DNA of 64,000 bases from Planotetraspora phitsanulokensis (GCF_016863295.1 NZ_BOOP01000013.1:248001-312000), one strand, 5' to 3'; counted from the first letter of the stretch, positions 49,441 to 58,961 are shown. Notes: generated by a model not told the origin, from the letters alone. Numbers and translations are program-made.

Positions 49441-51132
49441 TCACGAGATTCTGACGATCTGGAAGCCCGCGTCGGCGAGGATCCCCGGCAGGCTCCGCAC
49501 GGTGTCGCGGTCCTTCTCCCTGGCCTCCGCCGACAACCTGTCCCAGCTGTCGAGGTCGGGGTGCCTCCTGCGCTCGGCATCCCTCATCGGGCCCCAGGTC
49601 CAGCCGTTCCTGATCAGGTCCTTCAGCCAGCGCTCGTGCTCCATCTGCGAGAGCTGTTCGATCTCGTGGTCCTTGAAGGCGAAGGCGAGGTCCGGTTCGA
49701 CCCGGGGGGCGAGCGCGCAGCCGATGGCGGCGAGTTTGCGGCCGATGTCCTCCGCCTGCGCCCGGTTGGCGGCCTTCAGGCGCGGCGGCAGCGCGTCCCA
49801 GCCGACCATGGAGACGTTCGCGGCGGGACCGGTGTGCCGGGCGGTGTTGACGAGGAGGTAGTTCTCGTGGATCGCCCGCGCCAGCGTCTCCACCAGATCC
49901 TCGGCGATCAGCCGGGGATCGCCCGCGGCCTCGTTGATCGCGAAGATGCGCAGGGCCCCGGACAGTCCCTCGAGCAGCCGGACGTCGTCGAAGGCGCTGC
50001 CGAACGTGGCCGTCTGCTCGACCCGCACGACGAGCGAGCCGGGGCCGCAGCACCACAACCTCAGCGAGGTGAGCGCCGTCTTGAGCGCCAGGTCCTGGTC
50101 GGCGTAGCAGACGAACACCCGCTGCGGCGTCTCTCCGGGGAGCAGATCGGTCAGCGGCAGGTCGCCGGGCGCGACGTCGTGACACGTCAGCGCGCACACC
50201 TCGCCGATGAACTCGAACCTCTGGCACAGGGCGGGCGCGGCCTGGCTCGCGCGGGTGTCGATCACCGTCACCGGCAGGCGGCGCGGGGACGAGCCCTGGA
50301 GCCGTCGCCGCCTGGCGATCTCGGTGAGCAGGCTGCGGCCGAACGCGTCGAGACCGATCACCACGATGGGGCGGTCGTTCACGATGGGGTGCTGTTCGAG
50401 CAGGACGCGGGCGGCCAGTTCGTCGAGGTTGAAGAAGTCGAGGCGCAGGCGCGGCGTGCCGGGAAGGCTGAGCCGCCGCGCCCGGAACGCGGCGCACAGA
50501 TCGGGGTCCGATATGTGTGCGTACGCGGAGAGGGGATGCCGCTCACCGATCCTGGGCATGCCGTGCGCGGCCAGCGCGATGGCGGTGTTCACGGAGCTGT
50601 CGGATTCACATGCGTACAACACCGACGCCCGGTGCACGCCGGCCGCCCGCAGGGTGGACGGGCTCCGCGCGTCCCCGTTGACGTAGAGCACCTTCCCGTC
50701 GCCCATGGGAGGGGTGGCGGAGGAGCCGATCATCACGATTCGCTCGCTCGTGCGGCGGAGTTTCTCGACCAGGGCGATCGCGACGGCCCCGGATCCGCAT
50801 ACGACGACGTGGTCGCGGGATTCACGCGCCCGTATCCGCCGCATTTCCGATGAAAGGAGCAGTCGTGCGCCTTCGACCAGTGTGTAAACGGTGACCCCCG
50901 GTGCGGCGAACCGGGCGAATTCCAGCGCGCCGGGGAGGGGACCGCTCCCCCCGAGAGGAGCGGAGTCGAAGACGAACAGCTGGAGGTCCCAGTAGAGGAG
51001 GTCGAGGCGGGTGGGGGGCGGGCCGTCGATGTACGGCGCGTAGGCGGCCATCCCGATGTACCCGGCCGCCAGCGCCGCGAGCCCGAGGAGCACGAAGGTG
51101 ACACGTACCACAAAGGTCGCGGAAAACGTCAT
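49441..51132 (-). CDS. Channel-like TrkA-N/RCK protein with C-terminal RyR domain
   Basis: 563 residues. Two membrane spans (about 8-30 and 70-92) flank a short loop without a TVGYG selectivity filter. Two Rossmann segments follow, VVVCGSGAVAIALVEKL (about 109) and IVVIGLDAFGRSLLTEIARR (about 255). A ryanodine-receptor-type RyR domain, MEHERWLKDLIRNGWTWGP with HPDLDSWDRL and EKDRDTVRSLPGIL, occupies about 493-563. The architecture resembles NAD-binding regulators of cation flux. RyR domains in bacteria are thought to bind nucleotide-like ligands. The long upstream frame is not used. Confidence 0.8.
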   Translation of the reverse strand: MTFSATFVVRVTFVLLGLAALAAGYIGMAAYAPYIDGPPPTRLDLLYWDLQLFVFDSAPLGGSGPLPGALEFARFAAPGVTVYTLVEGARLLLSSEMRRIRARESRDHVVVCGSGAVAIALVEKLRRTSERIVMIGSSATPPMGDGKVLYVNGDARSPSTLRAAGVHRASVLYACESDSSVNTAIALAAHGMPRIGERHPLSAYAHISDPDLCAAFRARRLSLPGTPRLRLDFFNLDELAARVLLEQHPIVNDRPIVVIGLDAFGRSLLTEIARRRRLQGSSPRRLPVTVIDTRASQAAPALCQRFEFIGEVCALTCHDVAPGDLPLTDLLPGETPQRVFVCYADQDLALKTALTSLRLWCCGPGSLVVRVEQTATFGSAFDDVRLLEGLSGALRIFAINEAAGDPRLIAEDLVETLARAIHENYLLVNTARHTGPAANVSMVGWDALPPRLKAANRAQAEDIGRKLAAIGCALAPRVEPDLAFAFKDHEIEQLSQMEHERWLKDLIRNGWTWGPMRDAERRRHPDLDSWDRLSAEAREKDRDTVRSLPGILADAGFQIVRIS

Positions 51133-51152
51133 TCCTCTCTTCCTTCGCTGAG

Positions 51153-51164
51153 TGGCACGTGCCA
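51153..51164. promoter_or_regulatory. Perfect 12-bp palindrome between the RyR-domain gene and the aminotransferase
   Basis: TGGCACGTGCCA, 20 bp upstream of the RyR-domain gene ATG, in an unusually AT-rich 220-bp divergent region. A candidate operator; no regulator is suggested by sequence. Confidence 0.45.
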
Positions 51165-51352
51165 AACGAGCTGTCTTTAGAAAGTAACCCGGCGAAACGG
51201 GCCGATCTAGAGCTGTCATCCGCGAAGCGCGGCAATCACGACAAATCCCGTCTTTAATGCCTAATAGGTAAATGTCCCTAGATGTCGGAACGAGTCGCGA
51301 AGGCGGTCCTCCGGGGGTGGGGGCCGCGTGCCGCCGGGCATAAAGTGGCCGC

Positions 51353-52516
51353 GTGGAAGAGCCGCTGGTGGGACGGATGCGCGAGTTCGGCACGACCGTC
51401 TTCGCGACGATGACGAAATTGGCCATGGACACGGGGGCGATCAACCTCGGCCAGGGCTTCCCCGACACCGACGGGCCCGCCCGCATGCTGGAGCGCGCCG
51501 TCGACGCCATCAGGGGCGGGCTGAACCAGTACCCGCCGGGTCCCGGCGTCCCGGAGTTGCGGCAGGCCGTCTCCGACCACCGCAAGGACTGGTACGGCCT
51601 GGCCTACGACCCCGGCACCGAGGTGCTGGTCACGGTCGGCGCGACGGAGGCGATCGCGGCCGCCGTGCTCGCCGTCTGCGAGCCGGGAGACGAAGTGATC
51701 GTCTTCGAGCCCTTCTACGACTCCTACGGTGCGGCCGTGGCGCTCGCGGGAGCCGTGCGCAGGCCCGTGACCCTGCGGGTGGACGCCGGCCGCTTCACCT
51801 TCGACCCCGCGGAGCTGGCCGCCGCCGTCGGTCCCCGGACCAGGGCCGTGCTGGTCAACTCGCCGCACAACCCCACGGGGACCGTCTTCACCCGGGCGGA
51901 ACTCGAGGAGATCGCCGCGGTCTGCAGGGACCACGACCTGATCGCCGTCACCGACGAGGTCTACGAGCATCTGACCTTCGACGACGTCGAGCACATCCCC
52001 CTCGCGACGCTTCCCGGCATGCGGGAGCGGACGATCATGATCTCGTCGGCGGGCAAGAGCTTCAGCGTGACCGGCTGGAAGACCGGCTGGATCTGCGCGC
52101 CCCCGTCGCTCACGCGGGCGGTCCAGACCGTCAAGCAGTTCCTGACCTTCACCTCCAGCGCGCCCTGGCAGCTGGCCGTGGCGTACGCGCTGCGCGAGGA
52201 GATGGAGTGGGTGGCCGCGCAGCGGGCCGCTCTGCAGGCCAAGCGCGACCGGCTGGCGGCCGGGTTGCGGACGGCCGGATTCGACGTCCTGCGGCCCGCC
52301 GGCACCTACTTCGTCCAGACCGACATCCGCCCGCTGGGGTTCGACGACGGCATGGAGTTCGCCATGCGCCTGCCCGAGCTGGCGGGCGTGGTCGCGATCC
52401 CCACCCAGGTCTTCTACGACCGCCCGGAGCGCGGGCGCCACTTCGTGCGCTTCGCCTTCTGCAAGAGGGACGAGGTCATCGACGAGGCCGTCGCGCGCCT
52501 GCTGCGACTTGGCTGA
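51353..52516 (+). CDS. Class I/II PLP-dependent aminotransferase
   Basis: 387-residue fold-type I aminotransferase of the kynurenine/methionine aminotransferase-like group. INLGQGFPDTDGP at residue 30, NSPHNPTGTVF near 165, TDEVYEHLTF near 198 and the PLP lysine in SSAGKSFSVTGWKTGW near 233 are present. Exact amino-donor specificity cannot be told. TAAAGT lies exactly 6 nt before the GTG, with no ribosome-binding site, so a leaderless transcript is likely. Confidence 0.92.
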   Translation: MEEPLVGRMREFGTTVFATMTKLAMDTGAINLGQGFPDTDGPARMLERAVDAIRGGLNQYPPGPGVPELRQAVSDHRKDWYGLAYDPGTEVLVTVGATEAIAAAVLAVCEPGDEVIVFEPFYDSYGAAVALAGAVRRPVTLRVDAGRFTFDPAELAAAVGPRTRAVLVNSPHNPTGTVFTRAELEEIAAVCRDHDLIAVTDEVYEHLTFDDVEHIPLATLPGMRERTIMISSAGKSFSVTGWKTGWICAPPSLTRAVQTVKQFLTFTSSAPWQLAVAYALREEMEWVAAQRAALQAKRDRLAAGLRTAGFDVLRPAGTYFVQTDIRPLGFDDGMEFAMRLPELAGVVAIPTQVFYDRPERGRHFVRFAFCKRDEVIDEAVARLLRLG

Positions 52517-52594
52517 AATCCGCCTGTGGGACGCCTGTGAAGTGCTTGCATGGACTTGGCACCGTTTTTAACCGGGCGTTAAGGTTTCAAGGTC

Positions 52595-53452
52595 ATGAAT
52601 TGGAAGCGCAAGGTCAACTCGAAACTCGTCGGACTGACCGGGTACACGATCAAGCGGCCCGACTCCATCCCCGAGACGTTCATGCGGATGCCGAACGACG
52701 CCGTGCGGCCCCCGGCCGATCGTGAGAACGACCGCCTCCTGCGTGACCCCGTGTTCGTGTTGTCCTCGGTGCGGTCCGGGTCGACGTTGCTGCGCGTCAT
52801 GCTGAACTGCCACTCCCAGATCCACGCGCCCCACGAACTGCACGTGCGCCGCCTGTCGGTGAACCTCCCCACCGAGCCGTTACGCCAGGCGATGGACACC
52901 CTCGGGCACACGCAGAGCGACATCGAGCACATCCTCTGGGACCGGATGCTGCACCGAGAGCTCGCCAGGAGCGGCAAGCGCATCCTCGTGGAGAAGACGC
53001 CGAGCAACGTCTTCGCCTGGCGGCGCATCTCGACGTGCTGGCCGGAGGCCCGGTTCATCTTCCTGATCAGGCACCCGATGTCGATCGCCCAGTCCTGGTC
53101 GGAGGCCGATCCCGAGCGGCGCCCTCCCGAGGAGGCCGTCCGGCACACCCTGAACTACATGACGTACCTGGAGAACGCCAGGAACCGGCTGAAGGGGCTG
53201 ACCGTACGGTACGAGGAGCTCACGGACGAGCCGGAGACCCAGCTGAGGAGGATCTGCGACTTCCTCGGAGTGGAGTGGGAGCCGGCCATGTTGCGGTACG
53301 GCGACCGGCAGGACGGGGAGTTCGTCAAGGGCATCGGCGACTGGCGGGAGAAGATCCGCTCCGGCACCGTCCAGCGGGGACGCACTCTCCCGTCCCCCGA
53401 GGACGTGCCGGAGGCGCTCCACGACATCAGCCGTAAATGGGACTACATGTAG
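52595..53452 (+). CDS. PAPS-dependent sulfotransferase-family protein
   Basis: 285 residues. The 5'-phosphosulfate loop SSVRSGSTLLRVML (about 57-70) and 3'-phosphate motif FIFLIRHPMSIAQS (about 150) identify the sulfotransferase fold, with VRYEELTDEPETQLRRICDF downstream. It would transfer sulfate from PAPS to an unknown acceptor. No signal peptide. The upstream AT-rich GTTTTTAACC stretch may be its promoter. Confidence 0.87.
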   Translation: MNWKRKVNSKLVGLTGYTIKRPDSIPETFMRMPNDAVRPPADRENDRLLRDPVFVLSSVRSGSTLLRVMLNCHSQIHAPHELHVRRLSVNLPTEPLRQAMDTLGHTQSDIEHILWDRMLHRELARSGKRILVEKTPSNVFAWRRISTCWPEARFIFLIRHPMSIAQSWSEADPERRPPEEAVRHTLNYMTYLENARNRLKGLTVRYEELTDEPETQLRRICDFLGVEWEPAMLRYGDRQDGEFVKGIGDWREKIRSGTVQRGRTLPSPEDVPEALHDISRKWDYM

Positions 53453-53459
53453 GGCGCGC

Positions 53460-53798
53460 TCAGTCGCGGTTGTTGTGCAGGGCGCGCGTGAGCACGTAGG
53501 CCAGGTTCACCACGGCGAGGACGCCGAAGACGAGCATGAGGCCGAGCGTGCCCGGCACGTTGGAGGACACGATCGCCACGAGGGGGATGGCCAACGCCAG
53601 CGAACCCAGGCCGAGCGTCATCTGCGCCCAGTCGAGCGGCGGGCGCTTGCCCTTCTTCTCGGCCAGCCGTGAGTCGATCACGGCGTTGACCCTGTCGACG
53701 AGCGATTCGGCCAGCTCCATCTCGTACTGAGGGCCGAGCTCGCGGCGGGCGGCGAAGGCCGCGCCTACTTCGTTGGGTTCCAGCTTCTCGGGGGGCAT
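53460..53798 (-). CDS. Small two-helix membrane protein
   Basis: 112 residues: a soluble acidic N-terminal half (MPPEKLEPNEVGAAFAARRE, then DRVNAVIDSRLAEKK) and two hydrophobic helices at about 62-80 and 85-105. The pattern is common among actinobacterial proteins of unknown function. It is convergent with the sulfotransferase gene (7 bp apart) and divergent from carbamate kinase. Confidence 0.8.
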   Translation of the reverse strand: MPPEKLEPNEVGAAFAARRELGPQYEMELAESLVDRVNAVIDSRLAEKKGKRPPLDWAQMTLGLGSLALAIPLVAIVSSNVPGTLGLMLVFGVLAVVNLAYVLTRALHNNRD

Positions 53799-53882
53799 AG
53801 ATCGATTCTGCCGTCATTTCGCGCCACTGCGGCAGATCCGCGCCAAGGATGCGAAGGCTTGCCGAAGGATGGGCCTTCGATG

Positions 53883-53895
53883 GGCGATATTCGCC
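53883..53895. promoter_or_regulatory. Inverted repeat upstream of the carbamate kinase promoter
   Basis: GGCGATATTCGCC (5-bp arms, 3-bp spacer) lies just upstream of where the -35 of the carbamate kinase promoter would be (TAGTTT -10 at 53920-53925). A second repeat, CGAAGGC (53852-53858) with GCCTTCG (53873-53879), lies further up. GCCAA words occur beside both. Confidence 0.4.
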
Positions 53896-53931
53896 AATGA
53901 AGGGCCGTCGCGAGCTGGATAGTTTCGCGAT

Positions 53932-54870
53932 GTGGGCGGACGCATACTGATCGCACTGGGCGGCAACGCGATGACGGCTCCCGACGGGAGTGCCGCGCCG
54001 GGTGACCAGCACCGGGCGATCGGGCGGGCGATGACACACGTCGCGAGCCTCATCAGGGCCGGCAACGAGGTGATGCTCACCCATGGCAACGGTCCCCAGG
54101 TCGGCAACATCCTGCTGAAGAACCAGCTCACCGCGCACGTCGTGCCGCCGGTCCCGCTGGACTGGTGCGTCGCGCAGACGCAGGGCACGATCGGCACCCT
54201 CATCATGAACGCGCTGGAGCGCGCGCTGGCGCCCGAACCGATCCGGCTGGCCACCGTGGTGACCCGCACGCTGGTCGACCGCGAGGACCCCGCGTTCCGC
54301 GAGCCGGTGAAACCCATCGGGCAGTACTTCGAGGAGGCCGAGGCCCGTCGCCTCGAAGGCCACGGCCAGACCTGGCGCCGGTTCGAGCGCGGCTGGCGCA
54401 GGGTCGTTGCCTCGCCCCAGCCGGTCGAGATCCTCGACGCGCCCGCGGCGATCGCCCTCATGGAGGCGGGGTACACCGTGGTCGCCGCCGGGGGCGGGGG
54501 AGTGCCCGTCGTCCGCGGCGCCGACGGCGCGCTCGACGGCGTCGAGGCCGTCATCGACAAGGACCTCGCGGCCGCGGCGCTGGCGAGAGCCGTACACGCC
54601 ACCGATCTGGTCATCGCGACCGACGTGCCGAACGCGGTCGTCGGGTTCGGGACGCCCGCCGCCCGGCCGATCGAGGAGATCACCACGGACGGGCTCCGGG
54701 CGCTGCAGGCCGCCGGGCACTTCGCCGACGGCAGCATGGGGCCGAAGGTGGAGGCGGCGCTGCGCTTCGCCGAGGACGGCGGGCAGGCGGTGATCACCTC
54801 GTTGGAGCACATCAGCGAGGCGCTATCAGGAAATATCGGGACAAGGGTATCCAGAGGAGCGGAGAGATAG
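53932..54870 (+). CDS. arcC: Carbamate kinase
   Basis: 312-residue amino-acid-kinase-fold enzyme making ATP from carbamoyl phosphate and ADP. ILIALGGNAM at the N-terminus, LTHGNGPQVGN near residue 46, VVAAGGGGVPVV near 183 and VIDKDLAAAALA near 205 are the family blocks. TAGTTT lies exactly 6 nt before the GTG, suggesting a leaderless message. The stop is followed with no gap by the ring-opening amidohydrolase. No arginine deiminase genes are nearby, so it probably consumes carbamoyl phosphate from heterocycle degradation. Confidence 0.93.
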   Translation: MGGRILIALGGNAMTAPDGSAAPGDQHRAIGRAMTHVASLIRAGNEVMLTHGNGPQVGNILLKNQLTAHVVPPVPLDWCVAQTQGTIGTLIMNALERALAPEPIRLATVVTRTLVDREDPAFREPVKPIGQYFEEAEARRLEGHGQTWRRFERGWRRVVASPQPVEILDAPAAIALMEAGYTVVAAGGGGVPVVRGADGALDGVEAVIDKDLAAAALARAVHATDLVIATDVPNAVVGFGTPAARPIEEITTDGLRALQAAGHFADGSMGPKVEAALRFAEDGGQAVITSLEHISEALSGNIGTRVSRGAER

Positions 54871-55980
54871 ATGCCGGATCCGATCGAGGTACGGAAGGTC
54901 GCCATCGAGAGCGTCACCGACGCGTCCGGGCTCGCCAGGCTGATCGACGACGGGGTCATCGACGCCGACCGGGTCCTGGCGGTGGTCGGCAAGACCGAGG
55001 GCAACGGAGGCGTGAACGACTACACTCGCATCCTCGCCGATCGGGCGTTCCGCGAGGTGCTCGTGGCCAAGGGCACGCGGACGCTCGAGGAGGTCAAGCA
55101 GGTGCCCCTCGTCTGGTCCGGCGGCACCGACGGCGTGCTCAGCCCCCATGCGACGATCTTCGCCACCCTCGACCCCGCCGAGGCCGTGCCGACCGACGAG
55201 CCGCGGCTGAGCGTCGGCGTCGCGATGAGCGAGGTCATCCTGCCCGAGGACATCGGCAGGCCCGCGATGGTGGAGAAGGTGGCCGCCGGAGTGCGGGAGG
55301 CCATGAAGATCGCCGGAATCGACGACCCGGCCGACGTCCACTATGTACAGACCAAGACCCCGCTCCTCACCCTCTCGACGATCACCGACGCCAAGGAGCG
55401 CGGGCACACGGTCGTCACCGAGGACACGCTCAAGTCGATGGACATCTCCAACTCCACGACCGCCCTCGGCATCGCCGTGGCGCTGGGGGAGATCGAGATG
55501 CCCTCGGCGGAGCAGATCCACAAGGACCTGTCGCTCTATTCGTCGGTCGCCTCGTGTTCCAGCGGCGTCGAGCTCGACGTGGCCCAGATCGTGGTGGTCG
55601 GCAACGTCCGGGGCATCGGCGGCCGCTACCGGGCCGGCCACTCGGTGATGAAGGACGCCCTCGACGCCGACGGCATCTGGGCGGCCATCCGCGACTCCGG
55701 CATCGAGCTCCCCGAGCGGCCCCACCCCTCCGACCTGGGCGACCGGCTGGTCAACGTCTTCATGAAGTGCGAGGCCGACCCCTCGGGGCGGGTCCGCGGA
55801 CGGCGCAACATCATGCTCGACGACTCCGACGTGCACTGGCACCGGCAGATCAAGGCCACCGTCGGCGGCGTCGCGGCGAGCGTGACCGGCGACCCCGCCG
55901 TGTTCGTCTCCGTCGCGGCGGTCCACCAGGGCCCCTCGGGAGGCGGCCCCGTAATCGCCATAGCCGACCTCGCTGGATAG
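54871..55980 (+). CDS. Ring-opening amidohydrolase (barbiturase / cyanuric acid hydrolase family)
   Basis: 369 residues, the normal length. The family has three repeated domains, each with a Lys-Ser pair: K41 (VGKTEGNGG) with S83 (VWSGGTDG), K162 (QTKTP) with S231 (SCSSGVEL), and K299 (FMKCEAD) with S356 (GPSGGGP). The fold occurs only in cyanuric acid hydrolases and barbiturases. Sequence alone does not settle which; the uracil-type permease and molybdenum hydroxylase elsewhere in the window favour barbiturase (barbiturate to ureidomalonate). It begins one base after the carbamate kinase stop codon. Confidence 0.9.
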   Translation: MPDPIEVRKVAIESVTDASGLARLIDDGVIDADRVLAVVGKTEGNGGVNDYTRILADRAFREVLVAKGTRTLEEVKQVPLVWSGGTDGVLSPHATIFATLDPAEAVPTDEPRLSVGVAMSEVILPEDIGRPAMVEKVAAGVREAMKIAGIDDPADVHYVQTKTPLLTLSTITDAKERGHTVVTEDTLKSMDISNSTTALGIAVALGEIEMPSAEQIHKDLSLYSSVASCSSGVELDVAQIVVVGNVRGIGGRYRAGHSVMKDALDADGIWAAIRDSGIELPERPHPSDLGDRLVNVFMKCEADPSGRVRGRRNIMLDDSDVHWHRQIKATVGGVAASVTGDPAVFVSVAAVHQGPSGGGPVIAIADLAG

Positions 55981-55991
55981 GCTCCTGAGCC

Positions 55992-56552
55992 GTGCCCGCC
56001 ATTCCGCAGCCCCTGCGACCCGACGACGACGGCGGCGCGGACGCGCCGGTCTCCGCGGCCCTGGCCGGATACCAGGCCGGGACGGCGACCGCCGCCGATG
56101 TGCTCGCGGCCATGGGTGAGGCCAGGCTGCTCGTGCCGGTCGTGGCCCTGCTCACCGAGTCCGAGGTGGGGGAGCACGGGCTGAGGCAGGAGAAGGAGAG
56201 CGAGATGGCGCTCCCCAAGCTCGTCGGCAAGGACGGCAGGGAGGCCGTCCTCGCCTTCACGGGCGCCGAGCCGATGGCCAGGTGGCGGGCGGACGCCCGT
56301 CCGGTCCAGGCGACCGCTCCCCAGGTGTGCCAGGCCGCCCGGCACGAGAACGCGTCCGCCGTGGTCGTCGACGTCGCGGGGCCCGTCCCCTTCGTGATCG
56401 AGGGCGGCATGCTGCAGGCGCTGGCCACGATCGAGGAGGCCAGGCGCGACCCGTCGGCCGTCGACCGGCTGGTGGAGTCGCTTCCCGGCGCCACGGTGGC
56501 GCGGGTGGGGGAGAGTCCGCGACGATGGTGGTCCCGGAGGCGGCGCGGATAA
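55992..56552 (+). CDS. SseB-family protein
   Basis: 186 residues. The SseB/DUF-type block [11 protein letters not shown] near residue 45, [20 protein letters not shown] near 75 and [18 protein letters not shown] near 125 are characteristic. The function is unknown in actinobacteria, where the gene often accompanies translation or aromatic biosynthesis genes. A TAGGCT -10-like hexamer (55978-55983) overlaps the previous stop and lies 8 nt before the GTG. Confidence 0.85.
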   Translation: MPAIPQPLRPDDDGGADAPVSAALAGYQAGTATAADVLAAMGEARLLVPVVALLTESEVGEHGLRQEKESEMALPKLVGKDGREAVLAFTGAEPMARWRADARPVQATAPQVCQAARHENASAVVVDVAGPVPFVIEGGMLQALATIEEARRDPSAVDRLVESLPGATVARVGESPRRWWSRRRRG

Positions 56553-56563
56553 GGGGCGGGGCC

Positions 56564-57235
56564 ATGGTCGTTCAGGTGGCCGTGCCCGTCGCCGTCGCGG
56601 CCGTCCTCGGGCTGATCGCCGGTTCTTACGCTCGTGCGGTCGCCGACGGGTTCGGCGCGGACGTGGAAGATCATCGCAAGGAGGCCCGGCAGGCCTTCGC
56701 GCGGGCGATCCGCACCGTCCCGCTGCCCCGCCGGCCGTACCTGGTCGAGGGGGCCACCGCGCTCGCCGCCGGACTGGTCACCTGGCGGCTCCACGACGAC
56801 TGGCTGCTCGCCCCGTGGCTCTACGCCGCCGTGGCCGGGGTCGCCCTCGCCGTGATCGACTGGCGGACCTTCCGGCTGCCCGACATGATCACTCTGCCGT
56901 CCTACCCGATCGTCCTCGCCCTGCTCATCCCCTCCGGGCAGCTGGCCTCGGCCGTGATCTGGGGGCTGGTCCTCGGCGGCGTCTACGCCGTCCTGTGGTT
57001 CATCCGCCCCACCGGGCTGGGGCTCGGAGACGTCAAGCTCGCCGGGATCGTCGGCCTGCTCACCGGTGCGCTCGGGTCGCAGGCCGCGATCATCGCCGGT
57101 CTGGGCGGCCACTTCCTGGGCGCGATCTACGCGGCCGGGCTGCTGGTCACCCGCCGGGCGAATCGCACCACCGAGTTCCCCTTCGGCCCGTTCATGCTCG
57201 TCGCAGCCCTCGTGGCGGTGCTGACCCGCGTGTGA
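56564..57235 (+). CDS. Prepilin peptidase (A24 family)
   Basis: About 224-residue polytopic aspartyl protease of type IV prepilin processing. The catalytic aspartates are in [11 protein letters not shown] (about 100) and GLGLGDVKL (about 148, the GxGD motif). The N-terminal cysteine methyltransferase domain of larger homologues is absent, as usual for actinobacteria. ATG 56564 has AAGGGG 7 bases upstream. It sits before aroC, a common actinobacterial order, and no pilin genes are present. Confidence 0.87.
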   Translation: MVVQVAVPVAVAAVLGLIAGSYARAVADGFGADVEDHRKEARQAFARAIRTVPLPRRPYLVEGATALAAGLVTWRLHDDWLLAPWLYAAVAGVALAVIDWRTFRLPDMITLPSYPIVLALLIPSGQLASAVIWGLVLGGVYAVLWFIRPTGLGLGDVKLAGIVGLLTGALGSQAAIIAGLGGHFLGAIYAAGLLVTRRANRTTEFPFGPFMLVAALVAVLTRV

Positions 57236-57255
57236 CACATGGAAGACTTGTCAGC

Positions 57256-58434
57256 ATGTTGCGCTGGTTGACGGCAGGGGAGTCGCACGGCCCCGAGCTT
57301 CTCGCGATCCTGGAGGGCCTCCCCGCGGGGGTGGCGGTGACCACGGCGGAGATCGACGAGGCGCTGCGCCGCCGCCGCCTCGGATACGGCCGGGGCGCGC
57401 GGATGAAGTTCGAGCAGGACGAGGTGACGATCTCCGGCGGTGTACGGCACGGCCGCACGCTGGGCTCGCCGGTGGCCATCCGGGTGGGCAACACCGAATG
57501 GCCCAAGTGGGAGACGGTGATGGCCGCCGACCCGGTCGACCCCGCTGTCCTCGAGGGGCAGGCGCGCAACGCGCCCCGATCGCGTCCCCGGCCCGGCCAC
57601 GCCGACCTCGCGGGCATGCAGAAGTACGGCTTCGACGACGCGCGCCCGGTGCTCGACCGGGCCAGCGCCCGCGAGACCGCCGCCCGCGTGGCGCTCGGCC
57701 AGGTCGCCAGGAGCTTCCTCAAGCAGGCCCTCGGCGTCGACATCGTCAGCCACGTGGTGGCCATCGGCTCGGCGTCCGCGCCCGGCGGGATCGTCCCCGG
57801 CCCCGGTGACATGGTGGCGGTCGACGCCGACCCCGTGCGCTGCGTGGACCCCGAGGCGAGCGCCGCGATGGTGGCCGAGATCGACAAGGCGCACAAGGAC
57901 GGCGACACGCTCGGCGGCGTCGTCGAGGTCCTCGCCTACGGCCTTCCGCCGGGTCTCGGCAGCTACACGCACTGGGACCGGCGGCTCGACTCCCGGCTCG
58001 CCGGCGCGCTGATGGGCATCCAGGCGATCAAGGGCGTGGCGGTCGGCGACGGCTTCGAGACCGCGCGCCGACCGGGCTCGCGGGCCCACGACGAGATCGA
58101 GAACACCGCCGGAGGAGTCCGGCGGATCACGAACCGGGCCGGCGGCGTCGAAGGCGGCATGACCAACGGGGAGCCCCTGCGGGTCAGCGCCGCCATGAAG
58201 CCGATCTCCACCGTCCCCCGGGCGCTCGCGACCGTCGACGTGCTGACGGGTGAGGCGGCAACCGCGCACCACGAGCGCTCCGACGTGTGCGCCGTGCCCG
58301 CCGCGGCGATCGTCGCCGAGGCGATGGTCGCGCTCGTGCTGGCCGACGCCGCCGTCGAGAAGTTCGGCGGCGACTCGGTCGAAGAGGTCGCCCGCAACCT
58401 GGCGGGTTACCTCTCCTCTCTGGTGATCAAGTAA
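57256..58434 (+). CDS. aroC: Chorismate synthase
   Basis: 392 residues; converts 5-enolpyruvylshikimate-3-phosphate to chorismate with reduced [23 protein letters not shown] at the N-terminus, [16 protein letters not shown] near residue 112 and [17 protein letters not shown] near 293 are the three signature blocks, and R48 in [12 protein letters not shown] is conserved. It heads aroC-aroK-aroB-aroQ; 14 bp separate it from aroK. Confidence 0.97.
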   Translation: MLRWLTAGESHGPELLAILEGLPAGVAVTTAEIDEALRRRRLGYGRGARMKFEQDEVTISGGVRHGRTLGSPVAIRVGNTEWPKWETVMAADPVDPAVLEGQARNAPRSRPRPGHADLAGMQKYGFDDARPVLDRASARETAARVALGQVARSFLKQALGVDIVSHVVAIGSASAPGGIVPGPGDMVAVDADPVRCVDPEASAAMVAEIDKAHKDGDTLGGVVEVLAYGLPPGLGSYTHWDRRLDSRLAGALMGIQAIKGVAVGDGFETARRPGSRAHDEIENTAGGVRRITNRAGGVEGGMTNGEPLRVSAAMKPISTVPRALATVDVLTGEAATAHHERSDVCAVPAAAIVAEAMVALVLADAAVEKFGGDSVEEVARNLAGYLSSLVIK

Positions 58435-58448
58435 TAAGGTCTGTGATC

Positions 58449-58961
58449 ATGAGTTCGGCGTCTCAACAACCCGCAGTGGTCCTCATCGGACCGCCGGGTT
58501 CCGGCAAGTCGACCGTCGGCAGGCTCCTCGCCGACCACCTTGGGGTGTCCTTCCGCGACACCGACACCGACGTCGAGGCCGTCGCGGGCAAGCCGATCAG
58601 CGACGTGTTCATCGAGGACGGCGAGGCCGCGTTCCGCGAGATGGAGGCGGTGGCCGTACGGGCCGCGCTGGAGGGCCACGACGGCGTGGTGTCGCTCGGC
58701 GGCGGGTCGGTCCTGCACGGCCCGACCCAGGAACTGCTGGCCGGCCACCGGGTCGTCTACCTGCGGGTCGGTCTCGACCAGGCGGTCAAGCGGGTCGGTC
58801 TCGGCTCCGCCAGGCCCCTGCTGGTGCTCAACCCGCGCAGCCAGCTCAGGAAGCTGATGGAGGAGCGCCGCCCGGTCTACGAGCGGCTGGCCGTCACCAC
58901 GGTGGAGACCGACGACAGGGAGCCCGAAGACGTCGTCGCCGAGATCGCGGCGGCGCTGTGA
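58449..58961 (+). CDS. aroK: Shikimate kinase
   Basis: 170 residues. Walker A GPPGSGKST (about 14-22), shikimate-binding FRDTDTDVE and FREMEAVAVRAAL, and VSLGGGSVL are intact. Phosphorylates shikimate at O3. Stop overlaps the aroB GTG (GTGA). Confidence 0.96.
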   Translation: MSSASQQPAVVLIGPPGSGKSTVGRLLADHLGVSFRDTDTDVEAVAGKPISDVFIEDGEAAFREMEAVAVRAALEGHDGVVSLGGGSVLHGPTQELLAGHRVVYLRVGLDQAVKRVGLGSARPLLVLNPRSQLRKLMEERRPVYERLAVTTVETDDREPEDVVAEIAAAL

